From JAEMQF01 sp963850525 (lineage in GTDB: Bacteria > Pseudomonadota > Gammaproteobacteria > Burkholderiales > Burkholderiaceae_C), in assembly GCA_963850525.1 (NCBI GenBank), contig CAWKLQ010000008.1, forward strand, positions 1,178,001-1,242,000: 64,000 bases of DNA, given 5' to 3'. Below the pieces are notes generated by a model. It saw nothing but the letters and a program-made list of their open reading frames with translations, searched no databases and was not told the DNA's origin. A program made the translations under genes and the position numbers. This document shows, in pieces, positions 8,118-15,990 of this stretch (positions within the stretch are counted from its first letter, which is position 1; each line of letters begins with the position of its first letter).

Positions 8118-9111
8118 GCGGCTCGCGGCGCTCGCTGCGTGTCTGGCGCTGCAGTGGCCTGCGCACGCGCAGCAGGGCGAGCCACCCGAAGCGCCGCCCG
8201 TGCCGCAGGCCGCGGAGGAAAGCCAGGCGAACGACGTCGAACTCGAGATACCCGACCTGGACGAAGTGCTGGAAACGACGCGCAGCTCGGTGCGCTCCAC
8301 CGCCGAATGGCTGGCGCGCGCCGTGGACGGAATATTCGGCGACAGGTCTTTCGACCAATTCGGCAAGGTCAGCAACGGCCGGGTTGACCTGAGCGTGCAC
8401 AAGCGGCAGCGCGAGAAACGTCAATTCGACTTGCGTTTCAACGCCAACTTCCGCTTGCCCAACCTCGAGGAGCGCGTCCACATCTTCGTCGGCAACGACG
8501 ACCAGCGCGACCTCGTCACCGACAACCCGCAAGCCTTCTCGCAACAGCAGCGCCTGCTCGAATCGCGCCCGACGGTCCGCTCGTTCTTCGCCGGACTCAA
8601 GTTGCCGTTCTTCGATTCATTCGAGTTCCGCCTGGGAATGCACGGCGTGCGCAAGCCGTTTGCCCAGATGAGTTACGACCGCTCCTGGAAAGTCACCGAA
8701 GACGACGCGTTCGAGTTTCGCGAGACGCTGTTCTGGACGATCGACGATCACTTGGGTTCGACGACGGTCGGCTCGTATGCACATGCGTTCACGCCCACGC
8801 TCTACGGCCGCTGGCTCAACTCGGCGACGATCACGCGCGTCGCCAACCGGTTTGCGTGGAACAGCAGCCTCGGGGCGTACCAGACTTTCGGCGCGCAGCG
8901 GGTGCTGTCGCTCGAAGCGCTATTGAGTGGGGTGCAAGGCTCGGGCGTCGGCGTCTCCGAATACGGCCTGCAGGTGCGATGGGAGCAACCGCTCTACCGG
9001 AACTGGCTGCTCGGCGAAGTCGCGGTCGGTCACTTCTGGCCACGCGCGGATGCGTTCAGCGAGCGCATCGGCGTCTGGGGTCTGGGTGCCACCCTCAAAA
9101 TGAAGTTCTGA
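8098..9111 (+). CDS. Conserved exported protein, predicted outer-membrane beta-barrel
   Basis: A 337-residue protein starting with GTG at 8098 inside the end of the SDR gene. It has a clear Sec signal (RRLAALAACLALQWPAHAQQ), a Pro/Glu-rich linker, and then a region dense in alternating aromatic and polar residues (DLRFNANFRLP, FEFRLGMHG, LYGRWLNSAT, YGLQVRWEQPLYR). It ends in ...GLGATLKMKF, with the C-terminal phenylalanine used for barrel assembly. I do not recognise a named family. The overlap with the SDR suggests co-translation, but the two functions have no obvious link. Confidence 0.75.
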   Translation: MAFSRNRRLAALAACLALQWPAHAQQGEPPEAPPVPQAAEESQANDVELEIPDLDEVLETTRSSVRSTAEWLARAVDGIFGDRSFDQFGKVSNGRVDLSVHKRQREKRQFDLRFNANFRLPNLEERVHIFVGNDDQRDLVTDNPQAFSQQQRLLESRPTVRSFFAGLKLPFFDSFEFRLGMHGVRKPFAQMSYDRSWKVTEDDAFEFRETLFWTIDDHLGSTTVGSYAHAFTPTLYGRWLNSATITRVANRFAWNSSLGAYQTFGAQRVLSLEALLSGVQGSGVGVSEYGLQVRWEQPLYRNWLLGEVAVGHFWPRADAFSERIGVWGLGATLKMKF

Positions 9112-9147
9112 GATTCCCCGTTCGACCTCACCTTTTGAAAGCTCGTC

Positions 9148-10326
9148 ATGCAGCACCACCTCAACCCCGCCGCCATCCTGCCCGCCGATCATGCAGGGGC
9201 GACGCTGATCGGTCGCGTCTGGCTGCCCGCCGCGGGCGGCCCGAAGCCCGTGCTCGTGCGCGGCGCCGACTTGCTCGACCTGAGCGGGGTTGCGCGCACC
9301 GTGAGCCAGTTGCTCGAATTGAAGTCGCCGCTCGCGGCGATCGCGGCGGCACGCAACTTGCCGCGCATCGCCGGCCTGGCCGATGCGCTGCGCAACGCCG
9401 ACCCGAATACGCGCGACCCGGCTCGCGCGTGGCTGCTCGCGCCGTGCGACCTGCAGGCCTTGAAGGCGAGTGGCGTCACCTTTGTCGAGAGCCTGCTCGA
9501 GCGCGTGATTGAGGAGCAGGCGCGCGGCGACGCGTCCAAAGCCGACGCGGTGCGCCGCGCCGTGATGGACGTGATCGGCGGCGACCTCGCCGGCCTGCGC
9601 CCGGGCTCGCCCGCGGCGATGCGACTGAAGGATGTGCTGATCGAGAAAAAGATGTGGTCGCAATACCTCGAAGTCGGCATCGGGCCCGACGCGGAAATCT
9701 TCACCAAGTCGCAACCGCTGTCGGCGGTAGGGTGCGGCATGGAAGTCGGCATCCATCCGGGTTCAAACTGGAACAACCCCGAGCCCGAAATCGTTCTCGT
9801 CGGCAACAGCCGCGGCGACGTGCTCGGCGCGAGCCTGGGCAACGACGTGAATCTGCGCGACTTCGAAGGCCGCAGCGCGCTGCTGCTGGGCAAAGCAAAG
9901 GACAACAACGGCAGTTGCGCGATCGGGCCGTTCATTCGCTTGTTCGATTCAGCGTTCACGATGGACGACGTGCGCCGCTGCGAGATTTCGCTGCGCGTGC
10001 AGGGACCGGAGGGTTATGTGCTGACTGGCGGAAGCTCGATGAGCAAGATCAGCCGCGACCCGCTCGATCTGATGGCCGCGGCGATCGGCCCGACGCACTG
10101 CTACCCCGACGGCCTGATGCTGTTCCTGGGCACCATGTTCGCCCCCACCGACGACCGCGGCGCGCCTGGGCAGGGCTTCACACACACGCTGGCCGACATC
10201 GTGAGTGTCGCGACGCCGAAGCTGGGCGCGCTCGTGAACCGCGTCAATCACGCCGACAAGACCGAGCCGTGGAGCTTTGGCATCGGCGCGATGATCGAAT
10301 ACCTCAGTCGCTCCGCCAGGGCTTAG
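9148..10326 (+). CDS. Fumarylacetoacetate hydrolase (FAH) family protein
   Basis: A 392-residue member of the FAH superfamily in the longer branch that includes diketo-sugar-acid hydrolases. Core motifs are visible: 'FTKSQPLSAVGCGMEVG', 'SNWNNPEPEIVLVGNS', 'GASLGNDVNLRDFEGRSAL' and 'CAIGPFIRLFD'. The metal-binding acidic residues of the family are expected in the 'NNPEPEIVL' and 'GNDVN' regions. Such enzymes cleave or hydrolyse 2,4-diketo acids and act in the cytosol. It lies 36 nt after the outer-membrane protein in the same direction. The neighbouring SDR makes a catabolic pair plausible; the actual substrate is unknown. The gene is followed by a large palindromic element. Confidence 0.85.
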   Translation: MQHHLNPAAILPADHAGATLIGRVWLPAAGGPKPVLVRGADLLDLSGVARTVSQLLELKSPLAAIAAARNLPRIAGLADALRNADPNTRDPARAWLLAPCDLQALKASGVTFVESLLERVIEEQARGDASKADAVRRAVMDVIGGDLAGLRPGSPAAMRLKDVLIEKKMWSQYLEVGIGPDAEIFTKSQPLSAVGCGMEVGIHPGSNWNNPEPEIVLVGNSRGDVLGASLGNDVNLRDFEGRSALLLGKAKDNNGSCAIGPFIRLFDSAFTMDDVRRCEISLRVQGPEGYVLTGGSSMSKISRDPLDLMAAAIGPTHCYPDGLMLFLGTMFAPTDDRGAPGQGFTHTLADIVSVATPKLGALVNRVNHADKTEPWSFGIGAMIEYLSRSARA

Positions 10327-10914
10327 TTCGCGCGACCCGCGACGCACGCAGCGCGGACAAGGGAAGGACTGCATACGGCCCTTTGCTGCCGTTCGCGCCG
10401 TCGTGCGTGCAGAGGTCGAGAAAGGGCAGGTGGCCCGGGGTACGTTCTCCGGCCCCACGCTCGCGGGGCACCGTGATCTGCCTGCAAGCGTGGCGCCATC
10501 AACACCGTGTTCTCTTGTCCAGGTTGAGGACACCGCGAATGGGGGCCTGCGCCCATACCCCAAGCCACCTACCCCGGCACCCGGGCGGCATGCGAGGCGT
10601 GGCAGGCTACGGTCGTGTACAGCAGGGCGGTGGTGGTGCCCCCGGGCGCAGGACCCATTCGCGGTGTCTGCCAGCCGGCGCAGCGACCATCCCGTGTTGA
10701 GGCGGCGTCGCTTGGCGCCTCTGAACGGTGCCCCGCGAGCGTGGGCCGGAGCACGGGGGCGGCGCCGCCGCCCTGGCGTCGCAACCCTCGCAGGAAGCTC
10801 GCGCCGAACGGCAGCAAAGGGCCGAAAGCAGCCAGCGCGCGCCGCAGGCACTTACTCACTCACATGAAAATCTGCCACCCCATTTGAGGCACCGAGTCGT
10901 CGCTCCGGCAAGCC
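10327..10914. other. Convergent intergenic region carrying the palindromic element
   Basis: Apart from the element at 10377-10823, the flanks (10327-10376 and 10824-10914) show no gene or terminator of classical form. Open frames that cross the element are rich in Arg, Pro and Gly, appear in several frames at once and arise from its GC content; I do not accept them as genes. The left and right flanks do not share an obvious target-site duplication. Confidence 0.5.
10377..10823. mobile_element. 447-bp nested palindromic element, copy 1 (MITE-like)
   Basis: This convergent gap between the FAH gene and nrdJ holds an element bounded by a perfect 19-bp inverted repeat: GGCCCTTTGCTGCCGTTCG at 10377-10395 and its complement at 10805-10823. 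Inside are two more exact inverted pairs, 21 bp (10454-10474 with 10725-10745) and 15 bp (GACACCGCGAATGGG at 10529-10543 with its complement at 10654-10668). All three pairs share nearly the same centre (10599-10600), while the 54-59-nt spacers between them do not match each other. A second copy, in inverted orientation, lies at 33081-33528. No transposase is encoded. It may be a non-autonomous transposable element or a structured RNA-forming repeat. Confidence 0.75.
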
Positions 10915-13900
10915 TCACCCGCACTGCCCCACATAACCACACGCCGTACAGAAGTCGCAACCGTCGCGGTGGATGAGTGTCGGGTTGCCGCACTCCGGGC
11001 AGGGGCTGCCGGCGAGCACGCGGGAATTTCCGTCGGTATGCCCCGCTGCCTGCGCTTTGCCCTGCGGTAATTCCAGCACACCCATTTCGCGCAGCGGATA
11101 ACCCTCTTCGTCGAGCACGCCGAGCATCGCGTAGCGGTGAATGATGAGGCGCGCGAGGTACGCGACCGTCGAGGGCCAGACCTGCTGGCGCCGCTGGCCG
11201 TGCGGCAGGCCGGGGACGAAGGCCATGAAGTGGCCCAGCGGCTCGGCGTAGTTGAGCAACTTGCGCAGCTTCATGCCTATCCACGCCGGGTCGATGACGC
11301 GCATGTCGAGCGACAGCAGGCGCGCCAGACCGTCGAGCGCGCCGGGATAGTTGCCGGAGAAGGCGAGCGCGCAGGGCCGCGTCACGACGCTGCCGTCGGC
11401 GCCGGCCAGACTCACCTCCTTGAGCGTGAGCGTGAGCGCTTCGCCGCTCGCCGGGTTGTGAACGTCGACCGCCCAGGCGAGCGTTCCCGACGTGCCAGTG
11501 CGCGGCTCGTCGACGCTGAACATCGAATCGAGCACGGGCGTGGCTGCGCCCTGGCGCGCCGGCAGCGTGCCGAGCTGCTCGCAGCGCCAGCGCACCAACG
11601 CCGCCGTCGCGGCGACGACGCCGGGAAAGAGGCGCCGCTCGCCGCTGGGCGGGAACGGCATTTCGAAAGACCGCTCCTCGGCGACGCTGGCGAGCGCGTC
11701 GATCTTGAGCTGCAGCCACGCCGCGTCGTTGGCGCGCAAGTCCATTGACAGCGTTTTCGCGAGTGCCCCCAGCCCGCGCGGTTGTTCGGCGCCGTTCACC
11801 CAGACTTCGAAGGCCTGCGGCGCACCGCCCTCCTCGCGCGCGACCTCCCCGACGAACAGCGCGAAGTCGCCGAACGGGTAATTGACCATGTAGGTCCACG
11901 CCGCATTGCCCGCGGGCAATTCCGGGCGGCCGGGCCAGCGCAGCGACGCGAGCACGGGGGCGCCCGGGCGGTCCAGGCGCAATCGAATGTTCGCGCCGTC
12001 TTCTTGCGCGCTCGGCGCGTCGGCGAGCTGCAGTGTGGCCGGCGCATCGACGCTTTGTGCATTCGTGCTGAGCACCGAGCCCATCACCGCGTTCGGCCGG
12101 TACGTCGCAAGCCCTTTCAGGCCCGTCTGCCACGCCTGCATGTAGAGATTCTGGAACTCGGCGTACGGGTAGTCAGCGGGAACGTTCACGGTCTTCGAGA
12201 TCGCCGTGTCGACGAACGGTGCAACCGCAGCCACCATCTCGGCGTGGGCACTCGCGCTCATCTCGAGCGCACTGACGAACGCTGGCGTGAGCGGCGCGTC
12301 GACACCGCGCAGGTGGCGGTAGAGCCGCCATGCATGGTCTTCAACCGGAAACTCTTCCAAGCCGCCGTCGGCAGTTCGCTTCTTGCGCGTGTAGCTCCAG
12401 CTGAACGCCGGCTCGATGCCGTTGCTCGCGTTGTCGGCGAACGCCAGGCTGATCGTTCCGGTGGGTGCGATCGACAGCAGGTGCGAGTTGCGCAGCCCCG
12501 TCGCGCGAATCCGCTCGCGCAGGGCTTGCGGCAGGCGCGACGCGAACGTGCTGCCGCTCAGGTACAGATCGGCGTTGAACAGGGGGAACGCACCACGCTC
12601 GCGTGCGAGCTCGCTCGATGCTTCGTACGCCGCGTCGCGCAACAGTTCGGCGATGCGCGCTGCGCAGGTGCGCGCATCGGGCATGTCGTAACGCAAGCCG
12701 AGCATGATGAGCGCGTCGCCCAGGCCCGTGAAACCCAGGCCGATGCGCCGCTTGTTGCGCATCTCTTCGTGCTGCTGCGGCAGCGGCCAGACCGTCACGT
12801 CGAGCACGTTGTCCAGCATGCGCACCGCAACCTTGGCCAGCGCAACAAATCCCGCTTCGTCAAAACGTGCGGCGCCGTCGAAGGGGTCGACCACGAAGCG
12901 CGTCAGGTCGATCGAGCCGAGGCAACAGCAGCCGTAGGAGGGAAGTGGCTGCTCGCCGCAGTTGTGCACGATGAGGCCATTCGCGTCGAAGGCGTGCACA
13001 TCGGCGACCGTGGCGTCGAACACTTGCTCGCGGCCATCGGCAACGAGCGACTCGACAGTGGCGACGAATTGCTCTCGGTTGAGTTGCCGCCGATACGAAC
13101 TCAACAGCTCGTCCAGCTGCTTCGCTTTGGCGGTGTCATTGAATCCGACGCGGCTGGCGAACTGCGCGAGGTTGTCGCCGCTGATGGTCAGTTCGTGCAC
13201 TGCCTGCGTTGCATAGTCCGCAGCGCCGCCCTTGCCGTCGGGCATCGCTTTGACACCAGCGGGTTTGCGGTCTTGGTAAATCGTCGCGACGACGCCCAGC
13301 CGCACCAACATGCGCTGCGCGGCCTGCAAAAGCGCGAGGTTCACCTGGGTCAGGCGCACGCTGACGCCTTTGTCTAACGTGCCCTGGACCGAACCGTCGG
13401 CGTCGAACAGTCCGCGCAGAAGCCCCGTGCAGAACTCCGACGAGGCGCGCTCCATCGTCGGCGTGATGCCTTTGTTGCCGGGCGCCATGCCCAGCTCCAA
13501 GGCGAGGTCGCGCAGGGCACCGCTGGCCAGCCGCGCCTCGCCGCGCGCTGCGATCGGGCGCTGCCAGCCGCGAAAGTCGGCACGGTGCGACAGCGTCGCC
13601 GCGGCCGCTTCGGCAGCCTGCATGATTCCACTGGCCCCGTGGTTGGCGACAGGCGTCGCCGACGCACCCGAGTTGCCCACGAGTTTCAGTTCGGGCGCCC
13701 ACACCGAGAGCACGGCATTGTCTGCCTTGAGCGTCCCGTCGCCGATCAGCAAGCCAATAAGATAGCCCTCCGCTTGTGTGTACGGCCCGTCCCAACCGAG
13801 CAGGCTGCGGTGGTTCTGCAGCACGATCTGATCGCCAGCGGTCAGTTCTCCAGCCGCCACCCAGTGTTCCTCGCGGGTGTAGCGAGTCTTGCGCAGCACG

Positions 13901-15039
13901 CGCCGCACCCGATGTTCGGCCGTGAGGCGGAGTAAGTGACCTTCGCGCGTCTGCAGCCGCAGCACGGGTTTCTCACCGGTGGCGAAGAAACCTTCGGACT
14001 CGCACACATGGACGCGCCCGTCGACCACTGCCTCGAAGCGCTTGCCCACCAGCTCATGCACCTGGCGGGCGCCTTCGCTCGTCTGAATCCAGGTGTCTGC
14101 GGTGACACACGGATTGCTCGCCGCAATGCTCTCGCAATACGCCAGGTTGTTGTCTCGATTGATCGCGTCGAGGAACAGCACGCCGGGTTCGGCGTGATCG
14201 TAGGTGCTGCGCATGACCTGTTCCCACAAATCGCGCGCACGCACTTTGCGGTAGACCCACGGGCCGGCGCCGCCGCCGGTGCTGCTCGAGACGCCGCCAG
14301 CCTGGCCACTGGCCTGGCAGTAAGCGCCGGCGGCCTTTTGCGCAACACCCGGCTCGGCGCGGTGCACGAGTTCGAAGTCGGTGTCGTTGCGCACCGCCTG
14401 CATGAAGGCGTCCGTGACACCGACCGAGATGTTGAAGTTCTTCAGTGCGCCGCGGTCCTTGGCGTGAATGAACTCTTCGATGTCGGGGTGGTCGCAGCGC
14501 AGCACGCCCATCTGCGCGCCGCGCCGCGAGCCCGCCGATTCGACCGTCTGGCACGATTGATCGAACACCTGCATGTAGCTCACCGGCCCCGACGCGTGGC
14601 TGCGCGTGCTGCCGACCCACGCGCCGCGCGGCCGGATGCGCGAGAAATCGTAGCCGACGCCGCCACCGCGGCGCATCGTCTCCGCGGCCTCGGTGAGCGC
14701 CGTGTAGATGCCGGGGTGACCGTCTTCGATCTGCGAAATCGAGTCGCCCACCGGTTGCACGAAGCAGTTGATGAGGGTTGCCGCGAGGTCCGTACCCGCC
14801 GCCGACTGGATCCGCCCTGCGGGGATAAAACCGTTGTTGAGCGCCTGGGCGAAGGACTCTTCCCACCTGGCGCGTTGCGCGGGGTCTTCAGCTTGCGCGA
14901 GCGCACGGGCGACACGCCGGTTCACGTCGGCAACGGAGCGCTCGTCGCCCTTGGCGTATTTCTCGATCAGCACGGCGGTGCTGATCGTCTGCGCGGGAAG
15001 ATTGCCTAGCGTAGCGGGGGCCGCGGCCGTGTCTTGCAT
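10915..15039 (-). CDS. nrdJ: Adenosylcobalamin-dependent (class II) ribonucleotide reductase, intein-containing precursor
   Basis: A 1374-residue precursor of the B12-dependent reductase that makes deoxyribonucleotides in the cytosol; after removal of the 383-residue intein the enzyme would be 991 residues. The start ATG is preceded by GAGGAG. Extein landmarks are 'ATLINCFVQPVGDSI' (first redox Cys), 'RRGGGVGYDFSRIRP', 'SRRGAQMGVL', the radical-site motif NPC|GEQPL split by the intein, 'IGLGFTGLGDALI' and 'SIAPTGTISL'. A TSCPD-type region follows, then a C-terminal zinc-ribbon/redox tail with CPEC and CTAC. Activity depends on splicing because the intein sits immediately before the thiyl-radical cysteine. 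No other class of reductase is present in the window. The gene ends 92 nt from the palindromic element. Confidence 0.95.
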   Translation of the reverse strand: MQDTAAAPATLGNLPAQTISTAVLIEKYAKGDERSVADVNRRVARALAQAEDPAQRARWEESFAQALNNGFIPAGRIQSAAGTDLAATLINCFVQPVGDSISQIEDGHPGIYTALTEAAETMRRGGGVGYDFSRIRPRGAWVGSTRSHASGPVSYMQVFDQSCQTVESAGSRRGAQMGVLRCDHPDIEEFIHAKDRGALKNFNISVGVTDAFMQAVRNDTDFELVHRAEPGVAQKAAGAYCQASGQAGGVSSSTGGGAGPWVYRKVRARDLWEQVMRSTYDHAEPGVLFLDAINRDNNLAYCESIAASNPCVTADTWIQTSEGARQVHELVGKRFEAVVDGRVHVCESEGFFATGEKPVLRLQTREGHLLRLTAEHRVRRVLRKTRYTREEHWVAAGELTAGDQIVLQNHRSLLGWDGPYTQAEGYLIGLLIGDGTLKADNAVLSVWAPELKLVGNSGASATPVANHGASGIMQAAEAAAATLSHRADFRGWQRPIAARGEARLASGALRDLALELGMAPGNKGITPTMERASSEFCTGLLRGLFDADGSVQGTLDKGVSVRLTQVNLALLQAAQRMLVRLGVVATIYQDRKPAGVKAMPDGKGGAADYATQAVHELTISGDNLAQFASRVGFNDTAKAKQLDELLSSYRRQLNREQFVATVESLVADGREQVFDATVADVHAFDANGLIVHNCGEQPLPSYGCCCLGSIDLTRFVVDPFDGAARFDEAGFVALAKVAVRMLDNVLDVTVWPLPQQHEEMRNKRRIGLGFTGLGDALIMLGLRYDMPDARTCAARIAELLRDAAYEASSELARERGAFPLFNADLYLSGSTFASRLPQALRERIRATGLRNSHLLSIAPTGTISLAFADNASNGIEPAFSWSYTRKKRTADGGLEEFPVEDHAWRLYRHLRGVDAPLTPAFVSALEMSASAHAEMVAAVAPFVDTAISKTVNVPADYPYAEFQNLYMQAWQTGLKGLATYRPNAVMGSVLSTNAQSVDAPATLQLADAPSAQEDGANIRLRLDRPGAPVLASLRWPGRPELPAGNAAWTYMVNYPFGDFALFVGEVAREEGGAPQAFEVWVNGAEQPRGLGALAKTLSMDLRANDAAWLQLKIDALASVAEERSFEMPFPPSGERRLFPGVVAATAALVRWRCEQLGTLPARQGAATPVLDSMFSVDEPRTGTSGTLAWAVDVHNPASGEALTLTLKEVSLAGADGSVVTRPCALAFSGNYPGALDGLARLLSLDMRVIDPAWIGMKLRKLLNYAEPLGHFMAFVPGLPHGQRRQQVWPSTVAYLARLIIHRYAMLGVLDEEGYPLREMGVLELPQGKAQAAGHTDGNSRVLAGSPCPECGNPTLIHRDGCDFCTACGYVGQCG
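12961..14109 (-). other. Intein with LAGLIDADG homing endonuclease domain inside nrdJ
   Basis: Residues 311-693 of the nrdJ product form an in-frame intein. It begins with Cys (CVTADTWIQ, block A) directly after 'SNP' and ends with His-Asn (NGLIVHN, block G). The +1 extein residue is Cys694, the first residue of CGEQPL. Block B 'RLTAEH' (T373, H376) is present. Two LAGLIDADG-type helices appear, GYLIGLLIGDGT (425-436) and GLLRGLFDADGS (539-550), each with the acidic residue needed for metal binding, so the homing endonuclease looks intact. Removing the intein restores the conserved reductase motif NPCGEQPLPSYGCC exactly. Splicing chemistry is inferred from known class 1 inteins. Confidence 0.95.
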
Positions 15040-15389
15040 TGGTTTTGCTCCTCAAAGCCTCAAAGGGCGGCCATGGTAGTACGTCGCTCGCGGCAAATCA
15101 GCTCAACGCCCGGAGAACGCGTCGGCCTTTGCGTTGCATCAAACCAAGCCGCGGCTGCCGCCGCGCAGCAGGGCTCACCTTGGCCGCGCACTGGGGAAAG
15201 TGCCGGACAGCTGGCTCCGGGATTTCAATGGAATCTGCGCCGCTCCGTGACAACCGCAGTGTACGTTCGCTTCGGCCCGTCGGACAGCCGCGCTCCGCTT
15301 GACTTGTGTGTTTGGAAGATCGCCGATCCTGAACTATCATCGCCCCTTGTTCGACGCGTCGCCCCCGCGGCCCGCCCTGGAGACTTTTC
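15040..15389. other. 350-nt divergent intergenic region
   Basis: The region separates nrdJ (minus) from the gene at 15390 (plus). It holds a good candidate promoter for the plus-strand gene at 15312-15340 and the GAGGAG ribosome site of nrdJ near its left edge. I searched by eye for a cobalamin riboswitch or AT-rich NrdR boxes upstream of nrdJ and saw neither. Confidence 0.4.
15312..15340 (+). promoter_or_regulatory. Sigma-70-like promoter with internal GATCG/CGATC palindrome
   Basis: TTGGAA (15312-15317) and TATCAT (15335-15340) are separated by 17 bases, close to the sigma-70 consensus spacing, about 50 nt before the ATG at 15390. The spacer contains the 11-bp palindrome GATCGCCGATC (15318-15328), a possible operator. 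Confidence 0.45.
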
Positions 15390-15917
15390 ATGAAATATCG
15401 CAAGGTGGAAATCTTTACCGGCAAGACGTTCAGCGTGCCCGAGCACGTCCAGCGCATCGACCACGAATCGACGCACGGTTGGCAATTGCGTTATGGCAAG
15501 CGCACCAAGATGTTTTCCGATTTCAGTGCCGACGGCAAAGGCGCACGCGCTGCGCTCGCGCTGGCCGTGACGGAACTGCTGAAGCGCATCGACGCGTTGC
15601 CCGCGCCGTCACGGCTGCGCCGCGATGTGTCAGCAAACAAGAGCACTGATTTGCCGGTGGGCGTGAGCGGGCCTATCGCTCGCCAGCGCGCCGGGCGCAA
15701 TTTCGCCGAGTACAGCTTCGGCGTGACGATCCCGCGTTACGGGGCCAAACCGACGAACCGCAGCGTCTACATCGGCACCGAATCGACCTACACCGAGGAG
15801 CGCGTCGCAATCGCGCTGGCCAAGGCCATCGAGCTGCGCGAAAAGGCGCAGCGCGCCTACCAGAAAGCTGCGACGGTGGAAAAGCGCGCGACGAGCCGGA
15901 CTCGGCAGCGCGCCTGA
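15390..15917 (+). CDS. Conserved hypothetical protein with two AP2-like repeats
   Basis: A 175-residue basic protein with a good ribosome site (GGAG) before its ATG. It appears to contain the same small fold twice: residues about 18-68 (containing 'GWQLRYGKRTKMFSDF' followed by an Ala-rich helix and 'LLKRIDALP') and about 95-150 (containing 'EYSFGVTIPRYG', 'RSVYIGT' and the helix 'ERVAIALAKAIELREKA'). The strand-strand-strand-helix order resembles AP2/integrase N-terminal DNA-binding domains, which also occur in bacterial homing proteins. The C terminus is Lys/Arg-rich. It has its own promoter and ends in a hairpin facing argG. Nucleic-acid binding is inferred; no function is established. Confidence 0.7.
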   Translation: MKYRKVEIFTGKTFSVPEHVQRIDHESTHGWQLRYGKRTKMFSDFSADGKGARAALALAVTELLKRIDALPAPSRLRRDVSANKSTDLPVGVSGPIARQRAGRNFAEYSFGVTIPRYGAKPTNRSVYIGTESTYTEERVAIALAKAIELREKAQRAYQKAATVEKRATSRTRQRA

Positions 15918-15951
15918 GGCGCGTGGCCGCGCACGCCAGACGCAGCGGCGC

Positions 15952-15978
15952 GCGGCGCATCGGTGCGATGCACGCCGC
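15952..15978. terminator. Strong hairpin between convergent genes
   Basis: GCATCG (15957-15962) and CGATGC (15966-15971) pair around a GTG loop. The stem continues with GCGGC (15952-15956) and GCCGC (15974-15978) after a two-base bulge. It lies in the 73-nt gap where the gene at 15390 and argG meet, so it could stop transcription from both sides. It lacks a U-run. Confidence 0.5.
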
Positions 15979-15990
15979 AGTGGCGTCTGA

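Noticed and set aside
10403..10867. Arg/Pro-rich open frames inside the palindromic element (also in the second copy)
   Set aside because: Several frames are open at once in both copies and the predicted peptides follow the inverted repeats rather than a protein family; no ribosome site fits.
15040..15389. Cobalamin riboswitch upstream of the B12-dependent reductase
   Set aside because: I looked for the conserved B12-box pattern on the minus strand and did not find it.
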